64,000 nt of DNA from Streptomyces marinisediminis (lineage in GTDB: Bacteria > Actinomycetota > Actinomycetes > Streptomycetales > Streptomycetaceae), in NCBI RefSeq assembly GCF_026262575.1, contig NZ_JAPKFL010000008.1, positions 124,001 through 188,000 on the forward strand. The letters run 5' to 3'. Below, one piece after another: positions 1 to 8,044 of the stretch. Within the stretch, counting starts at the first letter, position 1. Each line of letters begins with the position of its first letter. Below the pieces are notes generated by a model that saw nothing but the letters and a program-made list of their open reading frames with translations, was not told the DNA's origin and did no database searches. A program made the position numbers and the translations under genes.

Positions 1-335
1 CGGGTGAAGTCCGCGCCGGGGTCGGGGGTCAGCCCCTCCCACCAGAGGGTGTCGGTGGGCAGGGTGTAGCCGTAGAGGTAGCCGGCGAGGGTGTCGCCGG
101 CGTGGGCGGCGACGAGGGAGAAGCCGGGGCGGGTGGCGTGGCGGGTGAGGCGTTCGGTGATGGGCGGGTCGCAGTGGTCGGCGAGGTCGATGGCGTGGGC
201 GTAGACGTCCTCGTAGGCACGGGCCCAGGGCCGGGGGTCGGCCTGGACGTCGGCGCCGGTGTGGTGGGTGATGCGGACACCGTCGGGGAGCTGGTCGGCT
301 ATGGCTCTACGGGTGTCGGCGGTGGGGACGGACAC
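1..335 (-). CDS. GNAT-family N-acetyltransferase (3' end outside window)
   Basis: The gene runs off the left edge, so only the first 111 codons are present. The GTG start follows a GGAGGAA ribosome site at good spacing. The visible part is the N-terminal half of a GNAT fold: a strand with GDTLAGYLYGY and an adjacent WWEGL segment look like the first strands of an acyl-CoA N-acyltransferase. An iron box lies about 60 bp upstream, and the siderophore-type decarboxylase gene ends just before it on the same strand. An acylation role in siderophore tailoring is therefore possible, but the sequence does not resemble DesC and the substrate cannot be read from this fragment. Confidence 0.72.
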   Translation of the reverse strand, partial: MSVPTADTRRAIADQLPDGVRITHHTGADVQADPRPWARAYEDVYAHAIDLADHCDPPITERLTRHATRPGFSLVAAHAGDTLAGYLYGYTLPTDTLWWEGLTPDPGADFT

Positions 336-391
336 GGTTCCTCCCGGTGGGTGTGCGGCGCGGCCGGCAGCAGCCTGCGGACTACGGTGAG

Positions 392-410
392 TTAGGCCAG
401 GCTAAGCTAA
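392..410 (-). promoter_or_regulatory. Iron box (DmdR1/IdeR-type operator) before the GNAT gene
   Basis: The 19-bp site TTAGGCCAGGCTAAGCTAA matches the Streptomyces iron-box consensus TTAGGTTAGGCTAACCTAA at 16 of 19 positions. It lies 57-75 bp upstream of the GNAT start and overlaps the last codons and stop of the decarboxylase gene. This suggests the GNAT gene has its own iron-repressed promoter besides read-through. Confidence 0.65.
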
Positions 411-1921
411 TTGACGCGGGCGGTCGTTTCCAACCGGGCCTGTGCCGGGAAGGCCACCACGCCGCCGCGGGCGGCCGGTGCGCAGTGGTCGGTGACGAGT
501 TTGAGCAGGGCGTCCAGGTCGGCGGCGGCGGTCTGCGGGTGCAGCAGCGTCGCCTTGAGCCACAGCCGCTGGAGCCCGTCGGCGTCGGCGGCCTTGGCCC
601 GGCCGAGCACCGCGCGGCCGTCGTGCAGGAGCGTGCGGCGCACGGAGGCGACGAGTTCGTCACCGTCCTCGCGGGGCAGCCGGTCGGCGGCCAGCGGCCG
701 GAACAGCACGGTGGAGATGCCGACGTCGCCGGGGCGGCGGCGCAGCGCGGGGTGGGCGTCGATGGCGTTCGCGAAGCGCCGGGCGGTGGTGACGCAGTGG
801 TCGACGGTGCGGCCGATGCCGTCGCGGCCCAGGGCCCGCAGGGTGACGGCGATCTTGAGCGCGTCGGGGCGGCGGGAGGTGCGCACGGAGCGGCCCAGCA
901 GGTCGGGGAGCCCGGCTTCGGTGTCGTCGTCGGCGTTGAGGTAGTCGGCGCGCAGGGCCAGGGCTTCCAGCAGGCTCGCGTCGGGCACGGCCAGGACCCC
1001 GGCGGCGACGGGCTGCCAGCCGAGCTTGTGCAGGTCGAAGGTGACGGAGTCGGCGAGTTCGATGCCGCTCAGCTGCGCGGCGTGGGTGTCGCTGAACAGC
1101 AGCGGCCCGCCGTAGGCGGCGTCGACGTGGAACTCGGCGCCGTGGGCGTGGGCGACGCGGGCGAGTTCGGGCAGCGGGTCGATGAGCCCCTCGTCGGTGG
1201 TGCCGGCGGTGGCGACGACCAGGGCACGGGTCTGGCCGCCGCTGGCGTCGGCGAGTTCGGTGAGCGCCGTCTCCAGGGCCGCCGGGCTCATGCGTCCGCC
1301 GGGGCAGGCGATGTGACGGGGCGTGGGCAGGCCGAGCATCCAGGCGGCGCGGTGCACGCTGTGGTGGGCGTTGGCCCCGCACAGCACCTGGAGGGGCCCG
1401 GCGGCGCCGGCGCGTTCGCGGCTCAGCAGCAGGGCGACGAGGTTGGACTCGGTGCCGCCGCTGGTGATGAGGGCGTCGGGGTGGTGCTCGGCGGGGAAGA
1501 CGAGCCGGGCGAGCGCGGCGGTGACCTCCTCCTCGACGACGGCCGCGGCCGGTGCCTGGTCCCAGGAGTCCATGGAGGGGTTGAGCGCGGACGCGGCCAG
1601 GTCGGCGGCGGCGGCGACGGCCAGCGGCGGGCAGTGCAGGTGGGCCACGCAGTGCGCCTCGCCGGGGTCGGCGGCCCCCTCGGCGGTGGCGCGCACGGTG
1701 TCGTAGAGGGCGTCGCGGGCGCCGACGCCCTCGGCGGGCAGCACGGGGTGCAGGAGCTGCCGGGTGCGGGCGGTGACGACCTCGGGCCCGCCGGCGGGGA
1801 GGGGGCCGCCCCGGGCGGCGGCGCCGTCGGCGAGGGCGTCCAGGGCGACGGCGGTCAGGGCACGCAGGGCACGCGGGTCGCCGGGACCGGCGGCGACGGC
1901 GGTGTCGGGGTGGTGGCTCAT
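407..1921 (-). CDS. Pyridoxal-phosphate-dependent (group II) decarboxylase, siderophore-associated
   Basis: This 504-aa protein is a group II PLP decarboxylase, the family that includes DesA lysine decarboxylase and 2,4-diaminobutyrate decarboxylase. It probably makes a diamine for a hydroxamate/NIS-type siderophore. GGTESN (about 155-160) is the phosphate-binding region, HVDAAYGG (265-272) holds the PLP-pyridine Asp, and Lys299 in DLHKLGWQP should form the Schiff base. The ATG follows GGAG by 8 nt and overlaps the stop of a 65-codon ORF (ATGA). A strong iron box lies about 280 bp upstream. The N-terminus is not the usual DesA one, so lysine specificity is uncertain. Monooxygenase and synthetase partners would have to lie left of the window. 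Confidence 0.85.
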   Translation of the reverse strand: MSHHPDTAVAAGPGDPRALRALTAVALDALADGAAARGGPLPAGGPEVVTARTRQLLHPVLPAEGVGARDALYDTVRATAEGAADPGEAHCVAHLHCPPLAVAAAADLAASALNPSMDSWDQAPAAAVVEEEVTAALARLVFPAEHHPDALITSGGTESNLVALLLSRERAGAAGPLQVLCGANAHHSVHRAAWMLGLPTPRHIACPGGRMSPAALETALTELADASGGQTRALVVATAGTTDEGLIDPLPELARVAHAHGAEFHVDAAYGGPLLFSDTHAAQLSGIELADSVTFDLHKLGWQPVAAGVLAVPDASLLEALALRADYLNADDDTEAGLPDLLGRSVRTSRRPDALKIAVTLRALGRDGIGRTVDHCVTTARRFANAIDAHPALRRRPGDVGISTVLFRPLAADRLPREDGDELVASVRRTLLHDGRAVLGRAKAADADGLQRLWLKATLLHPQTAAADLDALLKLVTDHCAPAARGGVVAFPAQARLETTARVN

Positions 1922-2115
1922 GCGGGGGGCTCCACGTCGTTGAGGGCGTCGGCGAGGCGGGCGAGGCGGGCGAGGGGGGTGCGGCCGTCCGCGCCGGTGA
2001 CTTCGGCGCCCGAGGCGGCGGGGGGCACGGGAGGCGCGAGGGGCGGGGTGCGCGCGGAGGCGCGGGCCGCGGGGTCGCGGTGCGCCCGCCGGTCGAGGAG
2101 TTGAGCACGCAGCAT
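1918..2115 (-). CDS. Small hypothetical protein, possible leader ORF of the decarboxylase
   Basis: This 65-codon ORF begins 88 bp after the iron box, and its TGA overlaps the ATG of the decarboxylase. It is rich in Ala, Arg and Pro, with a C-terminal segment LARLARLADALNDVEPPA that could form an amphipathic helix. The ribosome site is weak: GAAGG about 12 nt upstream of ATG. I recognise no family. It may be a translated leader that couples translation to the decarboxylase, or a chance ORF, since long open frames are common at this GC. Confidence 0.35.
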   Translation of the reverse strand: MLRAQLLDRRAHRDPAARASARTPPLAPPVPPAASGAEVTGADGRTPLARLARLADALNDVEPPA

Positions 2116-2203
2116 GCGTCAACGGGCCCTTCGGTCACGGTTCGTGCCGCACGCGGTGGCCGCGCGCGGGGCTTCGGGCGCGGTGGGCAGCCCGAAGGCG
2201 TGC

Positions 2204-2222
2204 TTAGGTTAGCCTAACCTTC
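2204..2222 (-). promoter_or_regulatory. Iron box upstream of the decarboxylase unit
   Basis: Positions 2206-2220 read AGGTTAGCCTAACCT, a perfect inverted repeat of 7-bp arms around one central base. Extended to 2204 it begins TTAGGTTAG as in the DmdR1/IdeR consensus. It is the best iron box in the window and probably gives iron-repressed transcription leftwards into the decarboxylase. Confidence 0.85.
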
Positions 2223-2470
2223 AAGGCGTGCGGTACGGGGCCCGTGGGTGGGCGGTGGCGCGCGGCCCCCGGCTGTGGAACGCCGGGCGGTGCGGCGGGG
2301 TTACGCGCCATCGCCGGGCGGGCCGAGCGGGGCGGCCGGCCACCGGAGCGGGCGCCGCCAGGCCCCCGAGCGGACCCCACCGGGGCGGCGCCGCCAGACG
2401 ACCCGAGCAGGCCACCGCGGCACCGGCCGGAGGACTCAAGGCGGCCCGGAACAGCTCCAGAGCGACTCGG

Positions 2471-2590
2471 GGCGGCGCAGGACGGCCCAAGACGGCGCAG
2501 GACGGCGCAGGACGGCGCGGGACGGCGCAGGACGGCGCGGGAACGGCGAGGACGGCCCAAGACATCCCAAGACAACCCAGGACGGCAGAG
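2471..2590. repeat. Tandem 10-bp repeat array, about 12 units
   Basis: Twelve consecutive 10-bp blocks follow the pattern GACGGCGCAG, with variants such as GACGGCCCAA, GACGGCGCGG and GACATCCCAA, in near-perfect register. Less regular copies continue to about 2655. The array fills the gene-free stretch 2223-2642 between the ABC ATPase gene and the iron box of the decarboxylase. A 10-bp unit shifts the reading frame each copy, so it is probably non-coding. I see no hairpin in it. Confidence 0.8.
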
Positions 2591-2642
2591 CAGCTCAGGA
2601 CGTCCCGGGGCGGCCAGGCCAGCCCAAGACGGCCAGGGCGGC

Positions 2643-3500
2643 TCAGGGCGCCGCGGTCCGCTGGTGGCGGCTGAGCGGGACGACCAGCGGCGCGCCCGTC
2701 TCCTCGTCGTGCCGCACCCGGGCACGCAGCCCGAAGACCTCGCCCAGCAGCTCCTCGGTGAGCACCTGTGCGGGCGGGCCGCTGGCCGCGATGCGGCCCT
2801 CCCGCATGGCCACGAGCCGGTCGGCGTAGCGGGCGGCCAGCGACAGGTCGTGCAGGACGAGGACGACGGTGCGCCCGGTGTCCTGGTGCAGCTCGCGCAC
2901 CAGGTCCAACACCTCGATCTGGTGGGCGAGGTCGAGGTGGTTGGTGGGCTCGTCCAGCAGCAGCAGCTCGGTGTCCTGGGCGAGTGCCATGGCGATCCAG
3001 GCCCGCTGCCGCTGGCCGCCGGAGAGTTCGTCCAGCGTGCGCTCGGCCAGCTCGAAGGTGCCGGTGGCGCGCAGGGCCCGCTCCACGACCTCCTCGTCGT
3101 GCGCGGACCAGCGGCGGTACCAGCTCTGGTGCGGGTGGCGGCCGCGGGCCACCAGGTCCGCGACGGTCAGCCCCTCGGGGGCCACCGGCGACTGCGGCAG
3201 CAGCCCCACCGTCGCGGCCACGGCCCGGGTGGGCAGCGTGTGCAGCGGCGTGCCGTCCAGCAGCACCCGGCCCCCGCGCGGTTTCATCAGCCGTCCGAAG
3301 GCACGCAGCAGCGTGGACTTGCCGCAGCCGTTGGGCCCGATGACGGCGGTGACCGAGCCGTCGGGGATGTCCAGGTCCAGGTCGTGGACGACGGCGCGCT
3401 CGCCGTAGCCGAGGGTGAGCCGCTCGGCGCGCAGCCGGACGGCGGGGGCGGCGGCGTCGAGGGCGTCGTCCCGCACGGAGGCGGGGGCGGTGTGGGTCAT
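2643..3500 (-). CDS. Iron-siderophore ABC transporter ATP-binding protein (FecE/FhuC type)
   Basis: This 285-aa cytoplasmic ATPase would power Fe(III)-siderophore import with the two permeases encoded upstream. Walker A is GPNGCGKST (55-63), the signature LSGGQ is at 159-163, Walker B with DEPTNHLD is near 179-190, and the H-loop is in VLHDLSLA. The sequence LLPQSPVAPEGLTVADLV around the Q-loop is typical of the FepC/FecE/FhuC subfamily. ATG at 3500 overlaps the TGA of the permease gene (ATGA), so translation is probably coupled. It is the last gene of its operon and is followed by the decamer array. Confidence 0.93.
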   Translation of the reverse strand: MTHTAPASVRDDALDAAAPAVRLRAERLTLGYGERAVVHDLDLDIPDGSVTAVIGPNGCGKSTLLRAFGRLMKPRGGRVLLDGTPLHTLPTRAVAATVGLLPQSPVAPEGLTVADLVARGRHPHQSWYRRWSAHDEEVVERALRATGTFELAERTLDELSGGQRQRAWIAMALAQDTELLLLDEPTNHLDLAHQIEVLDLVRELHQDTGRTVVLVLHDLSLAARYADRLVAMREGRIAASGPPAQVLTEELLGEVFGLRARVRHDEETGAPLVVPLSRHQRTAAP

Positions 3501-4564
3501 CAGGTGCGGGCCTTTCCGCTGCGGACGAGCAGGTAGAGCAGGTACGGCGCGCCCAGCGCCGCGGTGAGGATGCCGACGGGCAGTTCCACGTCGCCGAACG
3601 CGGTGCGGCCGAGCACGTCGGCCCACACGGTGACGGCCGCGCCCAGCAGCATGGACGCCAGCAGCGGCGGGTGGCCGGTGCGCAGCAGCCGCAGCGCGAG
3701 CTGCGGGCAGGCCAGCGCGACGAAGGCGATGGGCCCGGCGGCCGCGGTGGCCGTGGCCGCCAGCAGCACGGCGGTCACCAGCAGCGCCACGCGGGAGCCG
3801 GTCATCCGCACGCCCAGACCGCGCGCGGTGTCCTCGTCGAAGGCCAGCGCGCCGAACTGGAAGGACAGCAGCAGCGCGGCGGGCAGGAGCAGCACCAGCG
3901 CCCACCCGGCCGGGGCGGCGATGTCCCAGTTCGCGGCGTTCAGGCTGCCGTTGAGCCAGATCAGCGCCCGCCCGGCGTCGACGATGTCGGCCTTGATGAG
4001 CAGCCAGGACAGCACGCTGGTGAGCGCGGCGTTGACGCCGACCCCGACCAGCAGCACCCGGTACCCGCTCAGTCCGCGCCGCACCGCGAGCAGGTACACC
4101 GCGAGTGAGGCCAGCAGCGCGCCCGCGATGGCGGCGCCGGGCACGCCGATGTCGGCCAGCGGCCCGCTGACACTGCCGTAGGCGCCGCCGAAGACGATGA
4201 CGGAGACGGCGCCCACCCCCGCGCCCGCGGTGATGCCCAGGATGTCGGGGCTGGCCAGCGGGTTGCGGGCGATGCCCTGGAGGATGGCGCCGGCCAGTCC
4301 GAGGGAGGCGCCCACCAGCGCGCCCACCACCGAGCGGGGCAGCCGCAGTTCCCACACCACCAGCCGGGCGGCGCTGTCCCCGCCGCCGAAGAGGGCGGTG
4401 ACCACCTCCTGCGGGCTGAGCGGGAAGTCGCCGCGCCCGGAGCCGGCGACGATGGCGGCGAACAGCGCGGCGGCCATGGCCAGCGGCACCAGGACCGTGC
4501 GGGGCCGCCACACCGCGGAGACCGGGCCGACGCGCACGGGCGTGCGTCCGGGTACGCGGGACAC
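3500..4564 (-). CDS. Iron-siderophore ABC transporter permease (FecCD family, second subunit)
   Basis: This 354-aa polytopic membrane protein is of the FecCD/BtuC family. It has the motifs LRLPRSVVGALVGASLGLAG, GIARNPLASPDILG and GPIAFVALACPQLALRLL, the last being the loop that contacts the ATPase. It should pair with the upstream permease as a heterodimer. I chose GTG at 4564, preceded by GAAGGGAAG. An alternative GTG at 4660 overlaps the stop of the upstream permease (GTGA) and would add a Ser/Thr/Gly-rich 32-residue leader encoded by near-repeats of GCACCACAG. The overlap with the ATPase start supports a single operon. Confidence 0.9.
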   Translation of the reverse strand: MSRVPGRTPVRVGPVSAVWRPRTVLVPLAMAAALFAAIVAGSGRGDFPLSPQEVVTALFGGGDSAARLVVWELRLPRSVVGALVGASLGLAGAILQGIARNPLASPDILGITAGAGVGAVSVIVFGGAYGSVSGPLADIGVPGAAIAGALLASLAVYLLAVRRGLSGYRVLLVGVGVNAALTSVLSWLLIKADIVDAGRALIWLNGSLNAANWDIAAPAGWALVLLLPAALLLSFQFGALAFDEDTARGLGVRMTGSRVALLVTAVLLAATATAAAGPIAFVALACPQLALRLLRTGHPPLLASMLLGAAVTVWADVLGRTAFGDVELPVGILTAALGAPYLLYLLVRSGKART

Positions 4565-4656
4565 GTGCTTCCCTTCTGTGGTGCCTGTGGTGCCTGAGGT
4601 GCCTGTGGAGCTGCCGGGGCGGCCGGAGTCCGCGGCGCGGGCGGCGGGCGGGGCGC

Positions 4657-5730
4657 TCACAGCCGCACCGGCTTCGTGCGGCGGACGAGGTAGATGAACA
4701 CCGGCGCTCCGATGAGCGCGAGCATGATGCCGACCTGGAGCTCGCCGGGCCGCGCGACGACCCGCCCCAGCACGTCGGCGAGGAGCACCAGGGAACCGCC
4801 CAGCAGCCCGGCGTAGGCGAGCGTCCAGCGGTAGTCGGGCCCGGTGAAGTGGCGGGCGATGTGCGTGGCGACGAGTCCGACGAAGCCGATCGGGCCGCAC
4901 GCGGCGACGGCCGAGCCGGTCAGCAGCGTGATGGCGGCCATGCCGGTGGCGCGGGTGACGCCCAGGCGCACGCCCAGGCCGCGGGCGACGTCCTCGCCCA
5001 GCGAGAGCGCGTTGAGGCCGGGCGCGTTGAACGCGGCGAGGACGAGCCCGAGGACGACGAACGGCAGGAGCTGCACGGTGAACTCCAGCGGGCGCCCGTT
5101 GACCGCGCCGACCATCCAGAAGCGGTAGGTCTCCAGCGCCTGCCGGTCGAAGATCACCATGCCGGCGGTGAGCGCGGTGAACAGGGCGTGGGCCGCGGCC
5201 CCGGCGAGGGCGAGCGTCACCGGCGTCGCGCCGCCGCGGGCGAGGGTGCCCACGCCGTGCACCAGCAGCGCGGCCATCAGCGCCCCGGCGAAGGCGAACC
5301 ACACGTAGCCGTAGAGGCTGGTGATACCGAGGACGAACACCGCCCCCACGACCCACACGCCGGCGCCCGCGCTCAGCCCGAGGATCACCGGGTCGGCGAT
5401 GGGGTTGCGGGTGTGCCCCTGCATCAGCGCGCCCGCCACCCCGAGGGCGACCCCGGCGACGGCGGCGAGCACCGTACGCGGCAGTCGCAGGGAGCCGACG
5501 ATGACGTCGGCCTCCGCGCCCGCCGGGCTCCACAGCCCGTGCCAGACCTGGCCCACCGTCAGCGCCTTGGAGCCGAACGCGATGGAGGCCAGCAGGGCGA
5601 GGGCGAGCACGCCGAGCAGGACGGCGAGTCCCGCCCAGCGTTTACGGGCGCGCACGGGCGTGACGGGGCGCCGCCCCGTCCGCGGTGGCGCAGATAGCGC
5701 TTCGATCACGATCTCCTTCGCCGGCACCAT
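4657..5730 (-). CDS. Iron-siderophore ABC transporter permease (FecCD family, first subunit)
   Basis: This FecCD-family permease of up to 357 aa carries LRLPRTVLAAVAGVALGVAG, GHTRNPIADPVILG and GPIGFVGLVATHIARHF, plus about ten hydrophobic segments. It is the first gene of the leftward importer operon, and its start faces the divergent binding-protein gene across an iron box. Two starts are possible. ATG at 5730 has no clear ribosome site and lies only 4 bp from the iron box. GTG at 5709 has AAGGAG just upstream, although only 3 nt away. The neighbouring lipoprotein and ATPase make siderophore import the likely role. Confidence 0.9.
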   Translation of the reverse strand: MVPAKEIVIEALSAPPRTGRRPVTPVRARKRWAGLAVLLGVLALALLASIAFGSKALTVGQVWHGLWSPAGAEADVIVGSLRLPRTVLAAVAGVALGVAGALMQGHTRNPIADPVILGLSAGAGVWVVGAVFVLGITSLYGYVWFAFAGALMAALLVHGVGTLARGGATPVTLALAGAAAHALFTALTAGMVIFDRQALETYRFWMVGAVNGRPLEFTVQLLPFVVLGLVLAAFNAPGLNALSLGEDVARGLGVRLGVTRATGMAAITLLTGSAVAACGPIGFVGLVATHIARHFTGPDYRWTLAYAGLLGGSLVLLADVLGRVVARPGELQVGIMLALIGAPVFIYLVRRTKPVRL

Positions 5731-5734
5731 CCTG

Positions 5735-5757
5735 TAGGTTAGGCGAGCCTATCCTTA
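5735..5757. promoter_or_regulatory. Iron box in the divergent promoter of the siderophore importer
   Basis: TAGGTTAGGCGAGCCTATCC contains the dyad AGGTTAGGC / GCCTATCCT, matching the DmdR1/IdeR consensus with a few mismatches. It lies in the short gap between the leftward permease operon and the rightward binding-protein gene, so one operator could repress both directions. A run of nine C (5765-5773) separates it from the ribosome site of the binding-protein gene. Confidence 0.8.
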
Positions 5758-5794
5758 CAGTGCACCCCCCCCCGTGAACGAAGGGAACCCCCTG

Positions 5795-6808
5795 ATGAGA
5801 GCCCGTTGGCTCACACGCTTCGGCCGATCAGTCGGCGCCGTCACCGTCGCCCTCGGCCTGTTCGCCACCGCCGCGTGCAGCAGCGACTCGAACCAGGATA
5901 CGGACGAGGAGAACGGCAAGTCCCCGGCCGCCTCCGACGCCGCGTTCCCGCGGACGGTCGAACACGCCATGGGGAGTGCGGAGATCGAGGAGGCCCCGCA
6001 GCGGGTCGTCGCCCTCGACATGACCTTCGTGGACGCCACGCTGGCCCTGGAGAGCCAGGTCGTCGGCTACACCACGCTCACCGGCCCCGAGGAGAAGCTC
6101 TCGCCGCACTTCGGCGAGGACGCGCAGACCTACGGCGGCGAGGCGCAGGAGGTCGGCACGCTCGACGAGCCGAACCTGGAGAAGATCATCGCGCTGAAGC
6201 CGGATCTGATCCTGTCCGCCAAGGTGCGGCACGAGAAGCTCTACAACCAGCTCTCCGAGATCGCCCCGACCGTCTTCAGCGAGGACACCGGCGCGACGTG
6301 GAAGGACAACCTGCGCCTGACCGGTGAGGCGTTGGGCAAGGAGGAGCTCGCCGAGGAGAAGGTCTCCGGCTTCGAGGAGCGCGCCGCGACGATCGGTGAC
6401 GCGGTGCGCGAGCAGGAGGGCGGCAACCCGTCCGTCTCCGTGGTCCGCTTCGTGGACGGCCCGACGCGGCTGTACAAGGAGGACACCTACATCGGTGTCA
6501 TCGTGAACGACCTCGGCTTCGACAAGCCGAAGGACGCGCAGGGCACCGGCTTCAACGCCGACATCTCCGAAGAGCAGATCGCGAAGGTCGACGCCGACGA
6601 CATCTTCGTCACCGCCTACCCCGACCCGGCGGGCGCCTCGGAGAAGAGCAAGGAGCAGTTCACGGCCAACCCGCTGTGGGGCCAGCTCCAGGGCGAGGTG
6701 CACGAGGTGAGCGACATCACCTGGATGATCGCCGTCGGTCTCTACGGCGCGCACGCCGTCCTGGACGACGTCGCCACGGCCTACGACGTGGACCCGGCCC
6801 GGGCGTAA
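5795..6808 (+). CDS. Iron-siderophore ABC transporter substrate-binding lipoprotein (FecB/FepB type)
   Basis: This 337-aa extracellular lipoprotein should bind the ferric siderophore and deliver it to the permeases encoded divergently. The signal peptide MRARWLTRFGRSVGAVTVAL ends in a lipobox with Cys28. The mature part shows class III binding-protein features: QRVVALDMTFVDATLALE, EPNLEKIIALKPDLIL and a long linking helix after DNLRLTGEALG. I chose ATG at 5795, which follows AAGGGA with about 9 nt spacing; an in-frame GTG at 5774 lacks a ribosome site. A hairpin 23 bp after the stop ends the unit. The ligand cannot be told from sequence. Confidence 0.92.
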   Translation: MRARWLTRFGRSVGAVTVALGLFATAACSSDSNQDTDEENGKSPAASDAAFPRTVEHAMGSAEIEEAPQRVVALDMTFVDATLALESQVVGYTTLTGPEEKLSPHFGEDAQTYGGEAQEVGTLDEPNLEKIIALKPDLILSAKVRHEKLYNQLSEIAPTVFSEDTGATWKDNLRLTGEALGKEELAEEKVSGFEERAATIGDAVREQEGGNPSVSVVRFVDGPTRLYKEDTYIGVIVNDLGFDKPKDAQGTGFNADISEEQIAKVDADDIFVTAYPDPAGASEKSKEQFTANPLWGQLQGEVHEVSDITWMIAVGLYGAHAVLDDVATAYDVDPARA

Positions 6809-6831
6809 CGGGGCGGCGGCACGCATCCGCC

Positions 6832-6872
6832 GAGGGGCGGCCGCGCCCGCAGGAGCGGGACGGCCGCCCCTC
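6832..6872 (+). terminator. Hairpin after the siderophore-binding protein gene
   Basis: GAGGGGCGGCCG (6832-6843) and CGGCCGCCCCTC (6861-6872) form a perfect 12-bp stem with a 17-nt loop, 23 bp downstream of the stop. No T tract follows, as is usual in Streptomyces. The remaining DNA up to 7074 shows no gene. Confidence 0.75.
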
Positions 6873-7074
6873 GCCGCGTCCGCGCCCGACGCGGCCCGTC
6901 GCGGGCCCCGGCGCGCGGGGTCCGCGGCATGCGGGCCTCGGCCGCCGGGGCGCCCGGACCCGCGGCACCGGCGCGCCGGCACGCCCGAGCACGGGACACC
7001 GGCCGGACGTCTACGCCCCGGAGCAAGGCCGGCGGCGCGCCGCGCCCCCGCGCCGTACGCGCCCGCGTTCCGCC

Positions 7075-7887
7075 TCACCGCGCCCGCGGGCAGCTCCCGC
7101 ACAGGGGCTGACCGGGAAAGGTGTAGTACAGGCAGCAGTTGATCCGGGTGCGGCCCCGGGCCGGGTCATCGGCCCCCGGGCGGAACCCGGCGGCGCCCGT
7201 GAACGGCGGGGTGCCGCCGGGCAGCACGGCGTTCGCCGCCCGCGCGGCCGCCTCCCGGTCGCCGAGCAGCGTGCCCAGGTAGCCGAGCCCGTCGGCCAGT
7301 TCGTCCGTCGCCACGCCCCACAGGCCGCGCGGCCCACGGCGCAGCAGCGGGGCGAAGGCGTCCAGCACCGGCGCCAGGTGCGCGGCCACCGCGGCCCGCA
7401 GCTCGGCGCGCAGCGCCGGGGCGTCGGCCACCACGCGGGTGCCGGGCACGTCGGCCGCCGGGTCGTCCGGCAGGCAGCTCACCGCGTGCGGGGCGAGCGT
7501 GAGCAGCCCGCGTTCCTCGTGGTAGCCGACGCCGTCCGGGGCGAGCCAGGGCACCCGCCGCTCCAGGTGCCACGGTGCGCTCATCGCCAGGCAGGCCACG
7601 AACGCGTACTGGTGCAGCACCTCCATCGCGGCCACGTCGCGGCGGGGCGCCGTGCCCCGGGCGGCGTGCAGGCGCTCGCCCTGCCGGTCCACCAGCCACC
7701 CGCGCAGCGCGGCGTCCTCGGCCAGCGCCCGGCCCGTCAGCCAGCCGCCGCCCGTCGGCGGGCCGGTGACCACGCGCAGGAGCGGGAAGCCCGCGCCGAA
7801 GCGCGCGTAGACGTCGGCGACGAGCGCGTCGAAGTCCGACGGCGCTCCGGCGGCGGGTACGGACGGCGGTGCTGCGGTGGTGGACAC
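7075..7887 (-). CDS. FhuF-like (2Fe-2S) ferric-siderophore reductase
   Basis: This 270-aa protein ends with Cys251-Cys252, Cys263 and Cys266 in the pattern CC-x10-C-x2-C (NCCLYYTFPGQPLCGSC). That is the C-terminal iron-sulfur signature of FhuF and related siderophore reductases. Such proteins release iron from imported ferric siderophores in the cytoplasm. The start is GTG at 7887 after GAGAGG, with an iron box 32-50 bp upstream. Together with the adjacent importer this completes an uptake-and-release set. Confidence 0.85.
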   Translation of the reverse strand: MSTTAAPPSVPAAGAPSDFDALVADVYARFGAGFPLLRVVTGPPTGGGWLTGRALAEDAALRGWLVDRQGERLHAARGTAPRRDVAAMEVLHQYAFVACLAMSAPWHLERRVPWLAPDGVGYHEERGLLTLAPHAVSCLPDDPAADVPGTRVVADAPALRAELRAAVAAHLAPVLDAFAPLLRRGPRGLWGVATDELADGLGYLGTLLGDREAAARAANAVLPGGTPPFTGAAGFRPGADDPARGRTRINCCLYYTFPGQPLCGSCPRAR

Positions 7888-7918
7888 GGGCGCCTCTCAG
7901 CCGATGCGGACGACTCGG

Positions 7919-7937
7919 TCAGGTAAGCCTCACCTTA
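7919..7937 (-). promoter_or_regulatory. Iron box upstream of the ferric-siderophore reductase gene
   Basis: On the minus strand the site reads TAAGGTGAGGCTTACCTGA, a 15 of 19 match to TTAGGTTAGGCTAACCTAA, 32 bp upstream of the GTG start. It is the fourth such site in the first 8 kb. Confidence 0.75.
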
Positions 7938-8044
7938 GAGCCCCAGGGGCACCCGGCGACAGGGCCGCCCTCGGTCAACGGCTCTTCACATGCCCATGCC
8001 AAGAGCGGCAGCGGCAGCGGCAGTCCAAGATCAAAAGACGCCCG

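Noticed and set aside
347..2104. Plus-strand open frame of 585 codons opposite the decarboxylase
   Set aside because: It is a GC-skewed shadow. The minus strand carries the conserved PLP decarboxylase motifs, while this frame is low-complexity Gly/Val/Ala.
2223..2642. Long Arg/Gln/Asp-rich open frames through the decamer array
   Set aside because: The 10-bp unit shifts frame every copy, the same peptide words appear in all three frames, and no ribosome site or family match is seen.
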